A stretch of DNA of 64,000 nucleotides from Tellurirhabdus rosea (GTDB lineage: Bacteria > Bacteroidota > Bacteroidia > Cytophagales > Spirosomataceae): assembly GCF_026278345.1 (NCBI RefSeq), contig NZ_CP111085.1, positions 4,412,501-4,476,500 on the forward strand, written 5' to 3'. Position 1 is the stretch's first letter. Every line of letters begins with the position of its first letter. The translations under genes and the position numbers were made by a program. Of the stretch, positions 44,006 to 53,869 are shown piece by piece. Below the pieces are notes generated by a model. The model ran no database searches. It was not told where the DNA came from and saw only the letters and a list, made by a program, of their open reading frames with translations.

Positions 44006-45574
44006 ATGTTGCACGTAAAAAAAGCCTTGAGTAGTCTGCGGCGAATGGGAACCCTCGCCATCGCCCTGTGTGTAAGCCCCGCGATTTTTGCCCAACAGAT
44101 TCCGGCCGAAAAGGCCGCCGAAGTAGCCGATTCAACTGGCGAAGAAGTGAACGTGGTCCTGGTTCAGGATGTGCCGACCGTCCCGGCCGAGCTCCTGCAG
44201 CAGCGCCTCGCCCGGCTTCAGAAAACGATTCCGCTGAATTATAACAAGACCGTCCACGGCTTCATCGATTACTTCACCTTCCGCAAGCCGAGCTATACCC
44301 GGATGGTGATGGAGCGGATTCCGATGTTTTTTCCGCTCTACGAAAAATACCTGGAGAAGTACGAAATTCCCGATGAACTCAAATACCTGTCCATCGTCGA
44401 GTCGGCGCTGAACCCGAAAGCCATTTCGGTCGCGAGCGCGGGCGGCCTCTGGCAGTTTATGCCCGTCACGGGCCGCGAATACGGGCTGTATCAGGATGAA
44501 TACGTCGATGAGCGTTTTGACCCGGTGAAATCGACCGATGCGGCCTGCCGGTACCTGAAGCGGCTGCACAAGATTTTCGGCGACTGGCACCTGGCGCTGG
44601 CGGCTTACAACAGCGGTCCCGGCACCGTAAAGCGGGCCATGCGGCGTTCGGGCGGCGATTCGTTCTGGACGGTTTACAACTACCTGCCGCAGGAAACCCG
44701 GGCGTACGTGCCGCAGTTCATCGCGCTGACGTACATGATGCATTACGCCAACGACCACGGCATTTTTGCCGAAAATCCGCAATACCCCATTCCGTTCGAT
44801 ACGCTGCACGTCAACAGTTACTTTAATTTGCCGAAGTTTTCGAAATTCACCGGCATTGCGCTGGAGGATTTGCAGAAAATGAACCCTGCCCTGACGACGA
44901 CCGTACTGCCGGCGCATACCCGCAACTACGTACTTCGGGTCCCGGCCGAGCGGTTTGAGTACTTCGAATCGAACCGGAAAGTTATTCTGGACTCGGTAAC
45001 GTCCCTGCCGGTCATGGCGGCCAACATGCTGTTGGCTTCGGCAGAAGACTACCGCAGCGACACGTCCTATAAGAAACGCGACTGGTTCCCGTTCACCGAT
45101 GCCAACGAGCAGCAGTCGAGCCAGCCGGTCGTGGCGGCCAACCCGCTGGTGGAAGAAGGCGAAACCATCGAGGAAGTGGTGCAGCGCAAGCCGAAAAAAG
45201 TGACGCATACCGTGCGGCGCGGCGAGTGGCTGGGCAAGATCGCCGATAAGTACGGCGTGGCAGTCTATGACCTCAAAAAATGGAACCGCCTGAAAGGAGA
45301 GAAAGTAGCGGCCGGACAAAAGCTGCTGATTCTCAAAGAGCCGGCGGTAGTCGAGCGGGAGCGCGTGGACAAAAAGCCGGTGGTGAAAGCCGAGCCGATA
45401 GCCGCGCGCAAAGAAAGCAAAACCTACAAGCCGAAGTACCACATCGTGCAGGAAGGCGACACGCTCTGGAACATTTCCAAACGCTACGGCGGCATCTCGG
45501 TAGATGAGCTGAAAAAGCTCAACAACATCACCGATAACACCCTGAAAGCGGGCCAAAAGCTGATTTTAGGCTGA
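44006..45574 (+). CDS. Lytic transglycosylase with two LysM domains (MltD type)
   Basis: 522 residues with a signal peptide (ALCVSPAIFAQQ). The SLT domain, residues about 100-250, shows the catalytic Glu in YLSIVESALNPKA, GLWQFMPVTGREYGL and LALAAYNSGPGTV. Two LysM repeats stand at the C-terminus: THTVRRGEWLGKIADKYGV to GQKLLIL, and YHIVQEGDTLWNISKRYGG to GQKLILG. It cleaves glycan strands of peptidoglycan, forming 1,6-anhydro ends. Followed by a GC-rich terminator; ruvA comes next. Confidence 0.93.
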   Translation: MLHVKKALSSLRRMGTLAIALCVSPAIFAQQIPAEKAAEVADSTGEEVNVVLVQDVPTVPAELLQQRLARLQKTIPLNYNKTVHGFIDYFTFRKPSYTRMVMERIPMFFPLYEKYLEKYEIPDELKYLSIVESALNPKAISVASAGGLWQFMPVTGREYGLYQDEYVDERFDPVKSTDAACRYLKRLHKIFGDWHLALAAYNSGPGTVKRAMRRSGGDSFWTVYNYLPQETRAYVPQFIALTYMMHYANDHGIFAENPQYPIPFDTLHVNSYFNLPKFSKFTGIALEDLQKMNPALTTTVLPAHTRNYVLRVPAERFEYFESNRKVILDSVTSLPVMAANMLLASAEDYRSDTSYKKRDWFPFTDANEQQSSQPVVAANPLVEEGETIEEVVQRKPKKVTHTVRRGEWLGKIADKYGVAVYDLKKWNRLKGEKVAAGQKLLILKEPAVVERERVDKKPVVKAEPIAARKESKTYKPKYHIVQEGDTLWNISKRYGGISVDELKKLNNITDNTLKAGQKLILG

Positions 45575-45595
45575 GGAATTGCCAACAGAATTTTG

Positions 45596-45603
45596 TATTT
45601 TTG
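45596..45603 (+). promoter_or_regulatory. -7 promoter element before ruvA
   Basis: TATTTTTG, an exact TAnnTTTG, 42 nt before ruvA. A terminator hairpin lies between it and the gene, so if it is used the leader would carry that hairpin. Confidence 0.4.
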
Positions 45604-45613
45604 TAAGACGACA

Positions 45614-45636
45614 GGCCCGTTAACCGGGCCTTTTTT
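45614..45636 (+). terminator. Hairpin terminator between transglycosylase and ruvA
   Basis: GGCCCG (45614-45619) pairs with CGGGCC (45625-45630), loop of 5, followed by six T. It ends the transglycosylase transcript or attenuates a ruvA transcript starting just upstream. Confidence 0.7.
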
Positions 45637-45645
45637 CTGCAGGAT

Positions 45646-46236
45646 ATGATCGCATACATCAACGGCATACTGGCCCACAAAGACCCTACATTTGCCATTA
45701 TTGAAGCCAATGGCATCGGGTACGAGCTTCACACCTCGCTCTATACCTCCTCAGTGCTGCCCGCCCTGAACGAAAAGGTGAAATTGTACACCTACCAGCA
45801 CATCCGCGAAGACATTCAGGCGCTGTACGGATTTGCCGATACGGACGAAAAACAGCTGTTCATGGACCTCATCGGCGTCTCCGGCATCGGTCCCAACACG
45901 GCGCTGGTCATGCTCTCGACGCTTCCGCCCGCCGAGATGCGTTCCGCCATTCTGATGGAAAACGTAAAAGCGATTCAGGCTATCAAAGGCATCGGGGCCA
46001 AGTCGGCGCAGCGGGTGATCCTCGAACTGCGGGATAAAATGAAGAAGGCCGGCATTACCGCCCAGGCCACGCCCAATTACCGCCTGGCGGCCAACCCCGT
46101 CCGCGACGAAGCCCTCGCCGCCCTCACCACGCTGGGGATTCCGAAGCCGGTAGCCGAGAAGAGTATCGATACCATTCTGAAACGGGAGGGCGACGGAATC
46201 AGCGTCGAAGACCTCATCCGGATGGCCTTACGCTAA
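45646..46236 (+). CDS. ruvA: Holliday junction branch-migration protein RuvA
   Basis: 196 residues. The N-terminal OB fold begins MIAYINGILAHKDPTFAIIEANGIGYELH; the helix-hairpin-helix motifs are LIGVSGIGPNTALVMLS and IQAIKGIGAKSAQRVILELRDKM; the C-terminal domain III (EALAALTTLGIPKPVAEKSI) contacts RuvB. RuvA tetramers hold the junction for RuvB. From memory the order ruvA-sprA-gcvH recurs in other Bacteroidota, which supports the identification of sprA downstream. Confidence 0.96.
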   Translation: MIAYINGILAHKDPTFAIIEANGIGYELHTSLYTSSVLPALNEKVKLYTYQHIREDIQALYGFADTDEKQLFMDLIGVSGIGPNTALVMLSTLPPAEMRSAILMENVKAIQAIKGIGAKSAQRVILELRDKMKKAGITAQATPNYRLAANPVRDEALAALTTLGIPKPVAEKSIDTILKREGDGISVEDLIRMALR

Positions 46237-46250
46237 TTTCTTTCGCCCCC

Positions 46251-46276
46251 AAAGTCCGGCCGCCCGGCCGGACTTT
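46251..46276 (+). terminator. Terminator of ruvA
   Basis: AAAGTCCGGCC (46251-46261) pairs perfectly with GGCCGGACTTT (46266-46276), loop GCCC, followed by CCTTTTGC. Confidence 0.75.
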
Positions 46277-46281
46277 CCTTT

Positions 46282-46299
46282 TGCATTTTTAAAAGTGCA
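46282..46299. repeat. 18-bp near-palindrome before sprA
   Basis: TGCATTTTTAAAAGTGCA is palindromic apart from one position pair. It lies about 90 nt before the sprA start and could be a regulator site; no regulator is known for it. Confidence 0.45.
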
Positions 46300-46388
46300 T
46301 TAAAAACAGCGGCTTACAGACTATCGACACGATTTTTGCCGTTTGAGAGTAGAAGCCTCCTGATTGAAACATTATTGAACAACTACCG

Positions 46389-49300
46389 TTGTACTTGAAT
46401 TCGTTTACATCCTTCCCCGCTTCATACAGAAGCCGCTGGGTTTCGGCCGCCCCCTGGTGTGGTCTGATCCTGATGCTTCTGTGTGCCATTCCTGAAGAAA
46501 CGGCCGCGCAAACTCGCCGGACTACTCCGGCCGATTCGGCTTCGCGCGCCCGCCAGGACAGCATCCGGGCGCAGCGGTCGGCCGCCCGCCGACCGGTTGT
46601 CCGCTGGAGCGACCGGTACACCAGCCCGTACAGCAGCCGCGTATCCCGCTCCCCGTTCATTCTCCGCGACCCGCGTTCGGTTTCGGCCGATATCCGGCTC
46701 GATTCGCTGGGCCGTCTGTCCGTCAACGAACGCATCAACGCCCGTCCGGACGCCACGCGCACCCAGCCGGGCGTCGCTACGCCGGGTGTGGCGACGCCTG
46801 GCGTCGGCGCACCGAGTGTGGCCGTTCCGGGCACACCCGCCCCCGTTACTTCTCCCGCCAATGCCGGACTGCCTTTCCGGCCGGGCGAAACCATTCCGTT
46901 TGAGCAGTACAGCCGCATGCAGGATCGCCGCGTGCAGCAAAGCCTGTGGCGCGAATACGGCGCCCGCCGCGACGGACAGAGCGCCGTCAGCGGCCGCGGA
47001 CTGCTGCCGAAGCTCGAACTGCCGCCCATCGTGGATCGCATTTTTGGCGGAAGTCTGGTGGACTTCAAGCCCAACGGCTTCGTGACGCTGGATTTTGGTT
47101 ATCTGCACCAGTTTATCGACAACCCGTCGATTCCGGTTCGCCAGCGGCGCAACGGTAATTTTATTTTCAACGAACAGATCAACATCAATTTTAACGGAAA
47201 GATCGGCGAGCGTCTCGGGCTGATGGCCAACTTCGACACGAAGGCCAGTTTCAACTTCGAGAACATGCTGAAGCTGAACTACCGGCCGAATCTGCCGACT
47301 GTGCCGGGGATGCCGGGCATACCGGGTGTACCGGGCATGCAGCAGCCCGGCCTGCCCTCGCTGAACAGCCCCGTGCAGATGCCGAATGTGCCGACCCAGT
47401 ACCAGGCGCAGGACGCCAGCATCATCCAGGGCATCGAAGCGGGAAATATCAGCTGGCCCCTGAGCAGTCAGCTGATTCCCGGCGTACAAAACCTCTTCGG
47501 GGTGAAAACGCAGCTTCGGTTCGGGAAACTGAATACGACACTCGTGTTTTCGCAGCAGCGTTCGCGGCAGGAAGAGATCGTGATGCGCGGAGGAGCTCTT
47601 CAGCGGCCCTACGAAATCCGGGTGGATACCTACGACGAGAACCGGCACTTTTTCCTGTCGCAGTTTTTCCGGAATACCTACGAAAGCTCGCTCAGGACGC
47701 TGCCCCAGGTCACCTCGGGCGTGACCATCACGCGTCTGGAAGTGTACGTAACCAACCGGACCAACACCACCGAGAGCCTGCGCAACATCGTCGGCCTCTC
47801 GGACCTCGGTGAAGCGTCCCAGCTCAACCAGCAGAGTCCGAACTACCAGCCCATCCGGGCAAACCAGCCGGCCGATAACGGAACCAACGGCCTTTATGAA
47901 CGGGTCCGTCAGAGTACGGCCGTTCGGCAGACCGACCAGGCGTCCGGCGCGCTGGAAGGGACGTTTGGGCTGCAGAAAGGCGTGGGCTACGAAGTCCTGC
48001 GCGGAGCCAAGCGCCTGACCGACCGGGAGTATAAATTTCAACCCGAACTGGGCTATATCTCGCTGGTGACGCCGCTGCGGAACGACGAGGTGCTGGCCGT
48101 AGCCTACGAATACACCTACAACGGCCGCAAGTTTAAGGTCGGGGAACTGACCGAAGACTACCAGGGCCGCAACGAGGACGAAACCATCGTGCTGAAGATG
48201 CTGAAATCATCGACCCTTCGCAACAACACCCAGTTGCCGATGTGGAACCTGATGATGAAAAACATTTACAACCTGAATACCGCCCAGCTGAACCGGCAGA
48301 ACTTCCAGCTGCGGATCGTTTACAAGGACGACCAGACGGGCATCGACAACCCGAATCTGCAGGAAAGCAGCCTGGCCAACATCCAACTGCTGCGCCTGTT
48401 CAATCTTGATAATCTGAACCCGCAGAACGACCGCCAGCCGGACGGGAATTTCGATTATGTCGAAAACGTGACGGTGGACAGCCGCTTTGGCCGGGTGATT
48501 TTTCCGGTGCTGGAGCCGTTTGGGTCAAACCTGTCGCGGCAATTTGGGCCTACGGAAGACGATTTTCGGGCGAAATACGTCTACAACGAACTGTACCGCC
48601 AGACGATGGTGGAAGCCCAGCAGATCGCGGGCAAGAATAAATTTTTCCTGAAAGGCTCCTTTCAGTCGTTTGGCGGCGGGCCCATCAACCTGCCTTACGG
48701 GGTAGATGAGCAGTCGGTGCAGGTGCTGGTGGGCAACGTGCCGCTCTCGGCGGGCGTGGATTTTGCCGTGGAGCCCCAGACGGGCGCGCTGCGTTTTCTG
48801 AACGAAAGCCTGCTGAACTCCGGGCAGGAAATCCGGATTCGCTACGAACGCCCGGACCTGTTCCAGAACCAGATACGGCGCCTGTTCGGTACGCGGCTGG
48901 ATTACCGCATGAGTCCGGACGTGAACCTGGGCCTGACGGCCATGGCCATGCGCGAAACCCCGGCGGGCTTCCTGACGCGCGTCGCCATCGGCAACGAACC
49001 GATCAACAACACGATTATCGGACTGGATGCCACCATCCGCAAGGACTCCCGTTTTCTGACCAAACTGCTCGACAGGTTGCCGCTGCTGCAAACGAAGGAA
49101 CCGTCGGCCATCGCGTTTCAGGGCGAAGTCGCGCAACTGATTCCGGGGGTGGCACCGCGGGTGAACGACAACTCGTTTATCGACGATTTTGAAGCGGCCC
49201 GGACCATTTTCGACCTGACCCGCCAGCCGACCCGCTGGCGGCTGGGGGCCACCCCGCTGAGTTTCCCGCAGGGGAGCGCCGCCAACCCGCTGGAGTACGC

Positions 49301-52300
49301 CTACAGCCGGGCGCGGATTTCGGTTTATACCGTTGACCAGACTTTTTATAACAACAGCATCGACGCGCGCACGCCGCAAACCAACCTGACCGACCGGGAC
49401 CGGCAGAATTTCTACGAACGGCCGTTCCTGCCCCAGGAGCTGTTTCCCGGCCGTTCGCAGCGGATCGTGAACCTGCCCGAGTCGATTCTGGACGTAGCCT
49501 ATTTCCCGCGGGAACGGGGTATGTACAACTACAACCCCAACCTGGCTCAGGACGGGCGGCTGGCGGGTGACCCGCGCCGCAACTTCGGGTCGGTGACCCG
49601 GGCCATTACGTCGGATGTCGATTTCGACAATGCCAACATCGAGAACCTGGAATTTTGGATGATGGACCCGTTTCTGAGCGGCGAAAACGGCGTCGTGCGC
49701 GATGGCTTCGAAAACCGCAACAACACCACGGGCGGACGGCTGATTTTCAACCTGGGTGATATTTCGGAGGACGTCGTGAAAGACAGCCGCTACAACTTCG
49801 AAAACGGGCTGCCCATCGACGGCGATACCGTCACGGCAACGGGTCGCCGCAAGGTGGACACCACGCCCTGGGGCCGCGTCACGCGGTCGCAGTTTGTGAC
49901 GCAGGCTTTTGACAACCAGGCCGGAGCCCGGCAGCGGCAGGATGTCGGTCTCGACGGACTGAGCAACGAGCAGGAGCGCACGTTTTACCGGAACTACCTG
50001 AATCAGGTTGCGCCCCGCCTGAACGGCGAAGCCCGCACCCGGCTGGAAAGCGACCCTTCCGGCGACGATTTTCAGTTTTATTTCGGCCAGAAAGCCGACT
50101 CGGCGCGCTACATCGTGGCCCGGTACAAACAGTTTATGGGCATGGAAAACAACTCGCCCGAAACGACCCAGAACGAGCTGTTTACCCCCGCCTCGACCAA
50201 CCTGCCTGATATTGAAGACCTGAACATCGACAATACCGTCAACGACAATGATGCGTATTACGAATACGAACTGAACCTGCGTCCGGGCAGTCTGCAGGTA
50301 GGACAGGGATACATTGTGGACAAGGTGCAGGTGCAGGGCACCACCTGGTATCTGTTCCGGATTCCGGTGCGGGAGTACCAGCGGCGGGTCGGTAACATCA
50401 ACGGCTTCAAGTCCATGCGTTTCATGCGGATGTACATGACGGACTTCGAACAGCCGGTGGTGCTGCGTTTTGCCCAGTTGCAGCTCACCGCCAACCAGTA
50501 CCGCAAGTACACCAACGACCTGACGGCCCGCGGTCTGCAGGAAGTGCCGGAACCGTACGATGCCCAGTTTAAGGTAGCAACGGTGAACGTGGAAGAGAAC
50601 GGAGCGGGCAACGCCAGCGCCGGAACCACCCGCTACATCTACTCGGTGCCGCCGGGCTTCATCCGCGACCGGGATTTCACGCAGCTCAACAATTTTCAGC
50701 TCAATGAGCAGTCGATGAGCCTGAGCGTGACCAACCTGCGCGACGGCGATTCGCGGGCGGCCTTCCGGAACACGAACCTCGACCTCCTGTTCCGCAAGCG
50801 TCTGCAGATGTTCATCCACATGCACAGCGACGAAACGGACGCCAGCGGCGAAGTGGCTGCGTTTGTGCGGCTTGGGACGGATTTTACCGATAACTATTAC
50901 GAAATAGAAATTCCGAAACTGCGGGTAACGGAACCGAACCGGAGTGCCCCCGAACTGATCTGGCCTACCGAGAACAACCTCGACCTGGCGCTGGAGGAAC
51001 TGATTAACCTGAAAGCCGAACGCGACCGGCAACTGACGCGCCTTTCGACCCTGCCGTTCTCGCTGGCGAGTCTGGACGGGCGGTACAACCTGACGGTGCA
51101 GGGCAACCCCGATCTGTCGGCGGTGCAGGTGGTCATGATTGGGGTCCGGAACCCGCGCAACCCCGAGTCGCTCGACCAGCGGCCCCGGTCGTTTACGGTC
51201 TGGGTGAACGAACTCCGCACGAACGGCTACGACCAGACCGCCGGGCGCGCCGGTGTAGGCACGCTGAACCTGAAGCTGGCCGACGTCGGGACGGTGACCA
51301 TGTCGGGTAAAATTTCGACCTTCGGTTTCGGCGGCGTGCAGCAGCGCATTGGCGAACGGTCGCGGGATAACACGCTGGAATACGGCATTCAGTCGCAGCT
51401 GGCGGTAGACAAGTTTTTGCCTGAAAAATGGGGACTGCGCATTCCGATGTACATCAACTTCGACCGCCGGAACGTATCGCCGCATTTCAACCCGCTGAAC
51501 CCGGATACGCCGCTGGAAACTACGCTCTCGACGCTGAGCGAGAACCAGCGGAGCAATTACCGGCGACTGGTGGAGGATAACATGGTTCGCCGGGGCATCA
51601 ACCTGTCGAACGTCCGGAAAATCAAGACGAACCCGAACGCAAAGACGCATTTCTGGGATATCGAAAACTTCTCGGCCACGTACGCTTTCAACGAGATGGA
51701 ACGCACGAACGTCCTGACCGAGCAGTTTATCCAGCGGCAGTACCGGGGCGGTCTGGCCTACATCTACACGGCCCAGCCTAAAGCGATTGAACCGTTTAAA
51801 CGGTTTAAGTCCCTCGAAAAACCGTATCTGTACTGGCTCCGGGATTTCAACCTGACGCTGGCACCGACGCAGGTGGCGATTCGCGGGGAACTGGACCGGA
51901 ATTTTGTCAAAACGCAGCTCCGCAACGCCGATCTGACCACGGGCGGACAGGTGCCGCTGTTTGAAAAATGGTTTTATTTCAACCGCCTGTACGACATTCA
52001 GTGGAACCTGACCAAGAGCCTGCTGGTGACGTACAAAGCGCGTACGAATGCCATCATCGACGAACCGGCGGGGGATCTGAACACGCAGCAGAAACAGGAT
52101 TCTCTCCTGAGCAACCTGCGCAATTTTGGCCGGACCCGGCAATTTGACCAGGAAATCCGGTCGACTTACCGGCTGCCGCTCGACAAGCTGCCGCTGACGC
52201 GCTGGCTGGCCGCCGACCTGACCTACAACGTGGGCGTGCAGTTCATGGCCAACTCCTTCGGCATCGCGGATACCAACGACGTCCTTTTTGGCAACGTCAT

Positions 52301-53849
52301 CCGCAACAACCGCGAACGGGGCATTCAGGGCCGGGCCGATCTGGTGATGCTCTACAACATGATCAAGGCGCTGCGATTTGCCAACACGCCCTCGCAGCCG
52401 CGCAAGAACTTCACCCGAAATCCGGGCGATGTCGAACAACTGGTGCGGGAACAAAGTCGGCTGGTGAAAGGCTTCGTGCGGACGCTGCTGACGGTGCGGG
52501 GCATCAACTTCTCGTATAATGTGCAGGAAACGACCGCACTGCCGGGCTTCCTGCCGACGCCGCGCTTCTTCGGGCTGGCCCGGATTTCGAACGCGCCGGG
52601 ATTGCCGTTCGTGCTGGGCAGTCAGGACCGGAACATTCAGTACAAAGCCGCCGAACAGGGCTGGATTTCGCGCAGCCAGCAGCAGAACCAGCCGTTTACG
52701 CAGACCATTGCCAAACGGTTTGAAGCCCGGACGACGCTGGAACCGTTCCGCGACTTCCGGATGACGATCGAGACGCGGCTGACCCGACAGGACAGCTATC
52801 AGGAGATTTTCCGGCCCGACAGCCTTGGTGCTTACCGGAGCCTGAGTCCATTCCGCAACGGACAGTTCAGCATGTCGTTCTGGTCGTTCATGACGGCTTT
52901 CAAAGGTATCCGACGCGACAATACGTCCCCGATTTTCGACCGCTTTGCCGAGTACCGCAAGGTCATGCTCGACCGGCTGATCCGGGAGAACGCGGCCGTG
53001 GGGCAGGGCGGGGAATACAATCTGAATTCGCAGGACGTGCTGATTCCGGCCTTCTTTGCGGCCTACAGCGGCAAGGATATCAACAAGGTGAAGGTAAACC
53101 CGTTCCTGAGGTTCCCCCTGCCGAACTGGAGGGTTGATTACAACGGCCTGTCGCAACTGGCTCCGTTCAAGCGGCTGTTCAGTTCGTTCACGTTGTCGCA
53201 CAGCTACAATTCGACGTACAGCGTCGGCAACTTTACGTCCTCGCTGGACTACGACGCCTTGTTTGTGAACCTCGCCGTGATGGGCTACCCGCTGGCGTCG
53301 CGCTATAACCAGGACGGAATTTTTGTGCCGGTCTTTGTGATGAGCACGATCACGATGCAGGAGCGTTTTGCGCCTTTCCTGGGCATCAACTTCCGGACGC
53401 AGAGCAAAATCACCGGTCGGCTGGAATACAACCAGGACCGGACCGTGGCCCTCAACCTGTCCAACTCGCAGGTGGCCGAGCTGTCGAACAAGGATTTGAC
53501 CGTCGGGATTGGGTTTACGCGCAACAACTTCCGGGTGCCGTTCCGGATCAACGGGAAATACCAGCGCCTGAAAAACGACCTGACGTTCAACCTGAACATG
53601 ACCTTTCGCGACACCCGGGCCATCCAGCGCAAGCTCGACAATACGGCCACCAACGGGGTCGGCGAGCAGATTGCCACGGCCGGGAACATCAACTTCCAGC
53701 TTCGTCCGCAGCTCAGCTACGTGGTCAACCGCCGCCTGAACGTCCAGTTCTACTTCGACCGGATGTTCAACGACCCGCTGGTGTCCAACTCGTTCCGCCG
53801 CGCGACGACGTCCGGCGGGGTGCAGGTGCGGTTTAACCTGGCGGAGTAG
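46389..53849 (+). CDS. sprA: Type IX secretion outer-membrane translocon SprA/Sov
   Basis: 2486 residues, the size of SprA, which forms a very large outer-membrane barrel through which T9SS substrates leave. A signal peptide (APWCGLILMLLCAIPEETAAQ) is followed by a Pro-rich stretch, then the conserved blocks VDFKPNGFVTLDFGYLHQFI, INFNGKIGERLGLMANFDTKA, TSGVTITRLEVYVTNRT and a C-terminus ending in an aromatic-poor beta strand (TTSGGVQVRFNLAE). No ATG lies in frame near the N-terminus; TTG 46389 (or TTG 46395) is the likely start. Two low-complexity inserts occur, a GVATP-type repeat at about residues 125-150 and a PGMPGIPGVPG collagen-like stretch at about 302-325. It works with gldK-N elsewhere and exports proteins such as the esterase at 2.8 kb. 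Confidence 0.93.
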   Translation: MYLNSFTSFPASYRSRWVSAAPWCGLILMLLCAIPEETAAQTRRTTPADSASRARQDSIRAQRSAARRPVVRWSDRYTSPYSSRVSRSPFILRDPRSVSADIRLDSLGRLSVNERINARPDATRTQPGVATPGVATPGVGAPSVAVPGTPAPVTSPANAGLPFRPGETIPFEQYSRMQDRRVQQSLWREYGARRDGQSAVSGRGLLPKLELPPIVDRIFGGSLVDFKPNGFVTLDFGYLHQFIDNPSIPVRQRRNGNFIFNEQININFNGKIGERLGLMANFDTKASFNFENMLKLNYRPNLPTVPGMPGIPGVPGMQQPGLPSLNSPVQMPNVPTQYQAQDASIIQGIEAGNISWPLSSQLIPGVQNLFGVKTQLRFGKLNTTLVFSQQRSRQEEIVMRGGALQRPYEIRVDTYDENRHFFLSQFFRNTYESSLRTLPQVTSGVTITRLEVYVTNRTNTTESLRNIVGLSDLGEASQLNQQSPNYQPIRANQPADNGTNGLYERVRQSTAVRQTDQASGALEGTFGLQKGVGYEVLRGAKRLTDREYKFQPELGYISLVTPLRNDEVLAVAYEYTYNGRKFKVGELTEDYQGRNEDETIVLKMLKSSTLRNNTQLPMWNLMMKNIYNLNTAQLNRQNFQLRIVYKDDQTGIDNPNLQESSLANIQLLRLFNLDNLNPQNDRQPDGNFDYVENVTVDSRFGRVIFPVLEPFGSNLSRQFGPTEDDFRAKYVYNELYRQTMVEAQQIAGKNKFFLKGSFQSFGGGPINLPYGVDEQSVQVLVGNVPLSAGVDFAVEPQTGALRFLNESLLNSGQEIRIRYERPDLFQNQIRRLFGTRLDYRMSPDVNLGLTAMAMRETPAGFLTRVAIGNEPINNTIIGLDATIRKDSRFLTKLLDRLPLLQTKEPSAIAFQGEVAQLIPGVAPRVNDNSFIDDFEAARTIFDLTRQPTRWRLGATPLSFPQGSAANPLEYAYSRARISVYTVDQTFYNNSIDARTPQTNLTDRDRQNFYERPFLPQELFPGRSQRIVNLPESILDVAYFPRERGMYNYNPNLAQDGRLAGDPRRNFGSVTRAITSDVDFDNANIENLEFWMMDPFLSGENGVVRDGFENRNNTTGGRLIFNLGDISEDVVKDSRYNFENGLPIDGDTVTATGRRKVDTTPWGRVTRSQFVTQAFDNQAGARQRQDVGLDGLSNEQERTFYRNYLNQVAPRLNGEARTRLESDPSGDDFQFYFGQKADSARYIVARYKQFMGMENNSPETTQNELFTPASTNLPDIEDLNIDNTVNDNDAYYEYELNLRPGSLQVGQGYIVDKVQVQGTTWYLFRIPVREYQRRVGNINGFKSMRFMRMYMTDFEQPVVLRFAQLQLTANQYRKYTNDLTARGLQEVPEPYDAQFKVATVNVEENGAGNASAGTTRYIYSVPPGFIRDRDFTQLNNFQLNEQSMSLSVTNLRDGDSRAAFRNTNLDLLFRKRLQMFIHMHSDETDASGEVAAFVRLGTDFTDNYYEIEIPKLRVTEPNRSAPELIWPTENNLDLALEELINLKAERDRQLTRLSTLPFSLASLDGRYNLTVQGNPDLSAVQVVMIGVRNPRNPESLDQRPRSFTVWVNELRTNGYDQTAGRAGVGTLNLKLADVGTVTMSGKISTFGFGGVQQRIGERSRDNTLEYGIQSQLAVDKFLPEKWGLRIPMYINFDRRNVSPHFNPLNPDTPLETTLSTLSENQRSNYRRLVEDNMVRRGINLSNVRKIKTNPNAKTHFWDIENFSATYAFNEMERTNVLTEQFIQRQYRGGLAYIYTAQPKAIEPFKRFKSLEKPYLYWLRDFNLTLAPTQVAIRGELDRNFVKTQLRNADLTTGGQVPLFEKWFYFNRLYDIQWNLTKSLLVTYKARTNAIIDEPAGDLNTQQKQDSLLSNLRNFGRTRQFDQEIRSTYRLPLDKLPLTRWLAADLTYNVGVQFMANSFGIADTNDVLFGNVIRNNRERGIQGRADLVMLYNMIKALRFANTPSQPRKNFTRNPGDVEQLVREQSRLVKGFVRTLLTVRGINFSYNVQETTALPGFLPTPRFFGLARISNAPGLPFVLGSQDRNIQYKAAEQGWISRSQQQNQPFTQTIAKRFEARTTLEPFRDFRMTIETRLTRQDSYQEIFRPDSLGAYRSLSPFRNGQFSMSFWSFMTAFKGIRRDNTSPIFDRFAEYRKVMLDRLIRENAAVGQGGEYNLNSQDVLIPAFFAAYSGKDINKVKVNPFLRFPLPNWRVDYNGLSQLAPFKRLFSSFTLSHSYNSTYSVGNFTSSLDYDALFVNLAVMGYPLASRYNQDGIFVPVFVMSTITMQERFAPFLGINFRTQSKITGRLEYNQDRTVALNLSNSQVAELSNKDLTVGIGFTRNNFRVPFRINGKYQRLKNDLTFNLNMTFRDTRAIQRKLDNTATNGVGEQIATAGNINFQLRPQLSYVVNRRLNVQFYFDRMFNDPLVSNSFRRATTSGGVQVRFNLAE

Positions 53850-53869
53850 AGGGTAAGTAATAAATGCAT

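Noticed and set aside
46764-46850. Repeats in sprA considered as a CRISPR-like or minisatellite array
   Set aside because: They are in-frame GVATP-type codon repeats inside a coding region, with no spacers.
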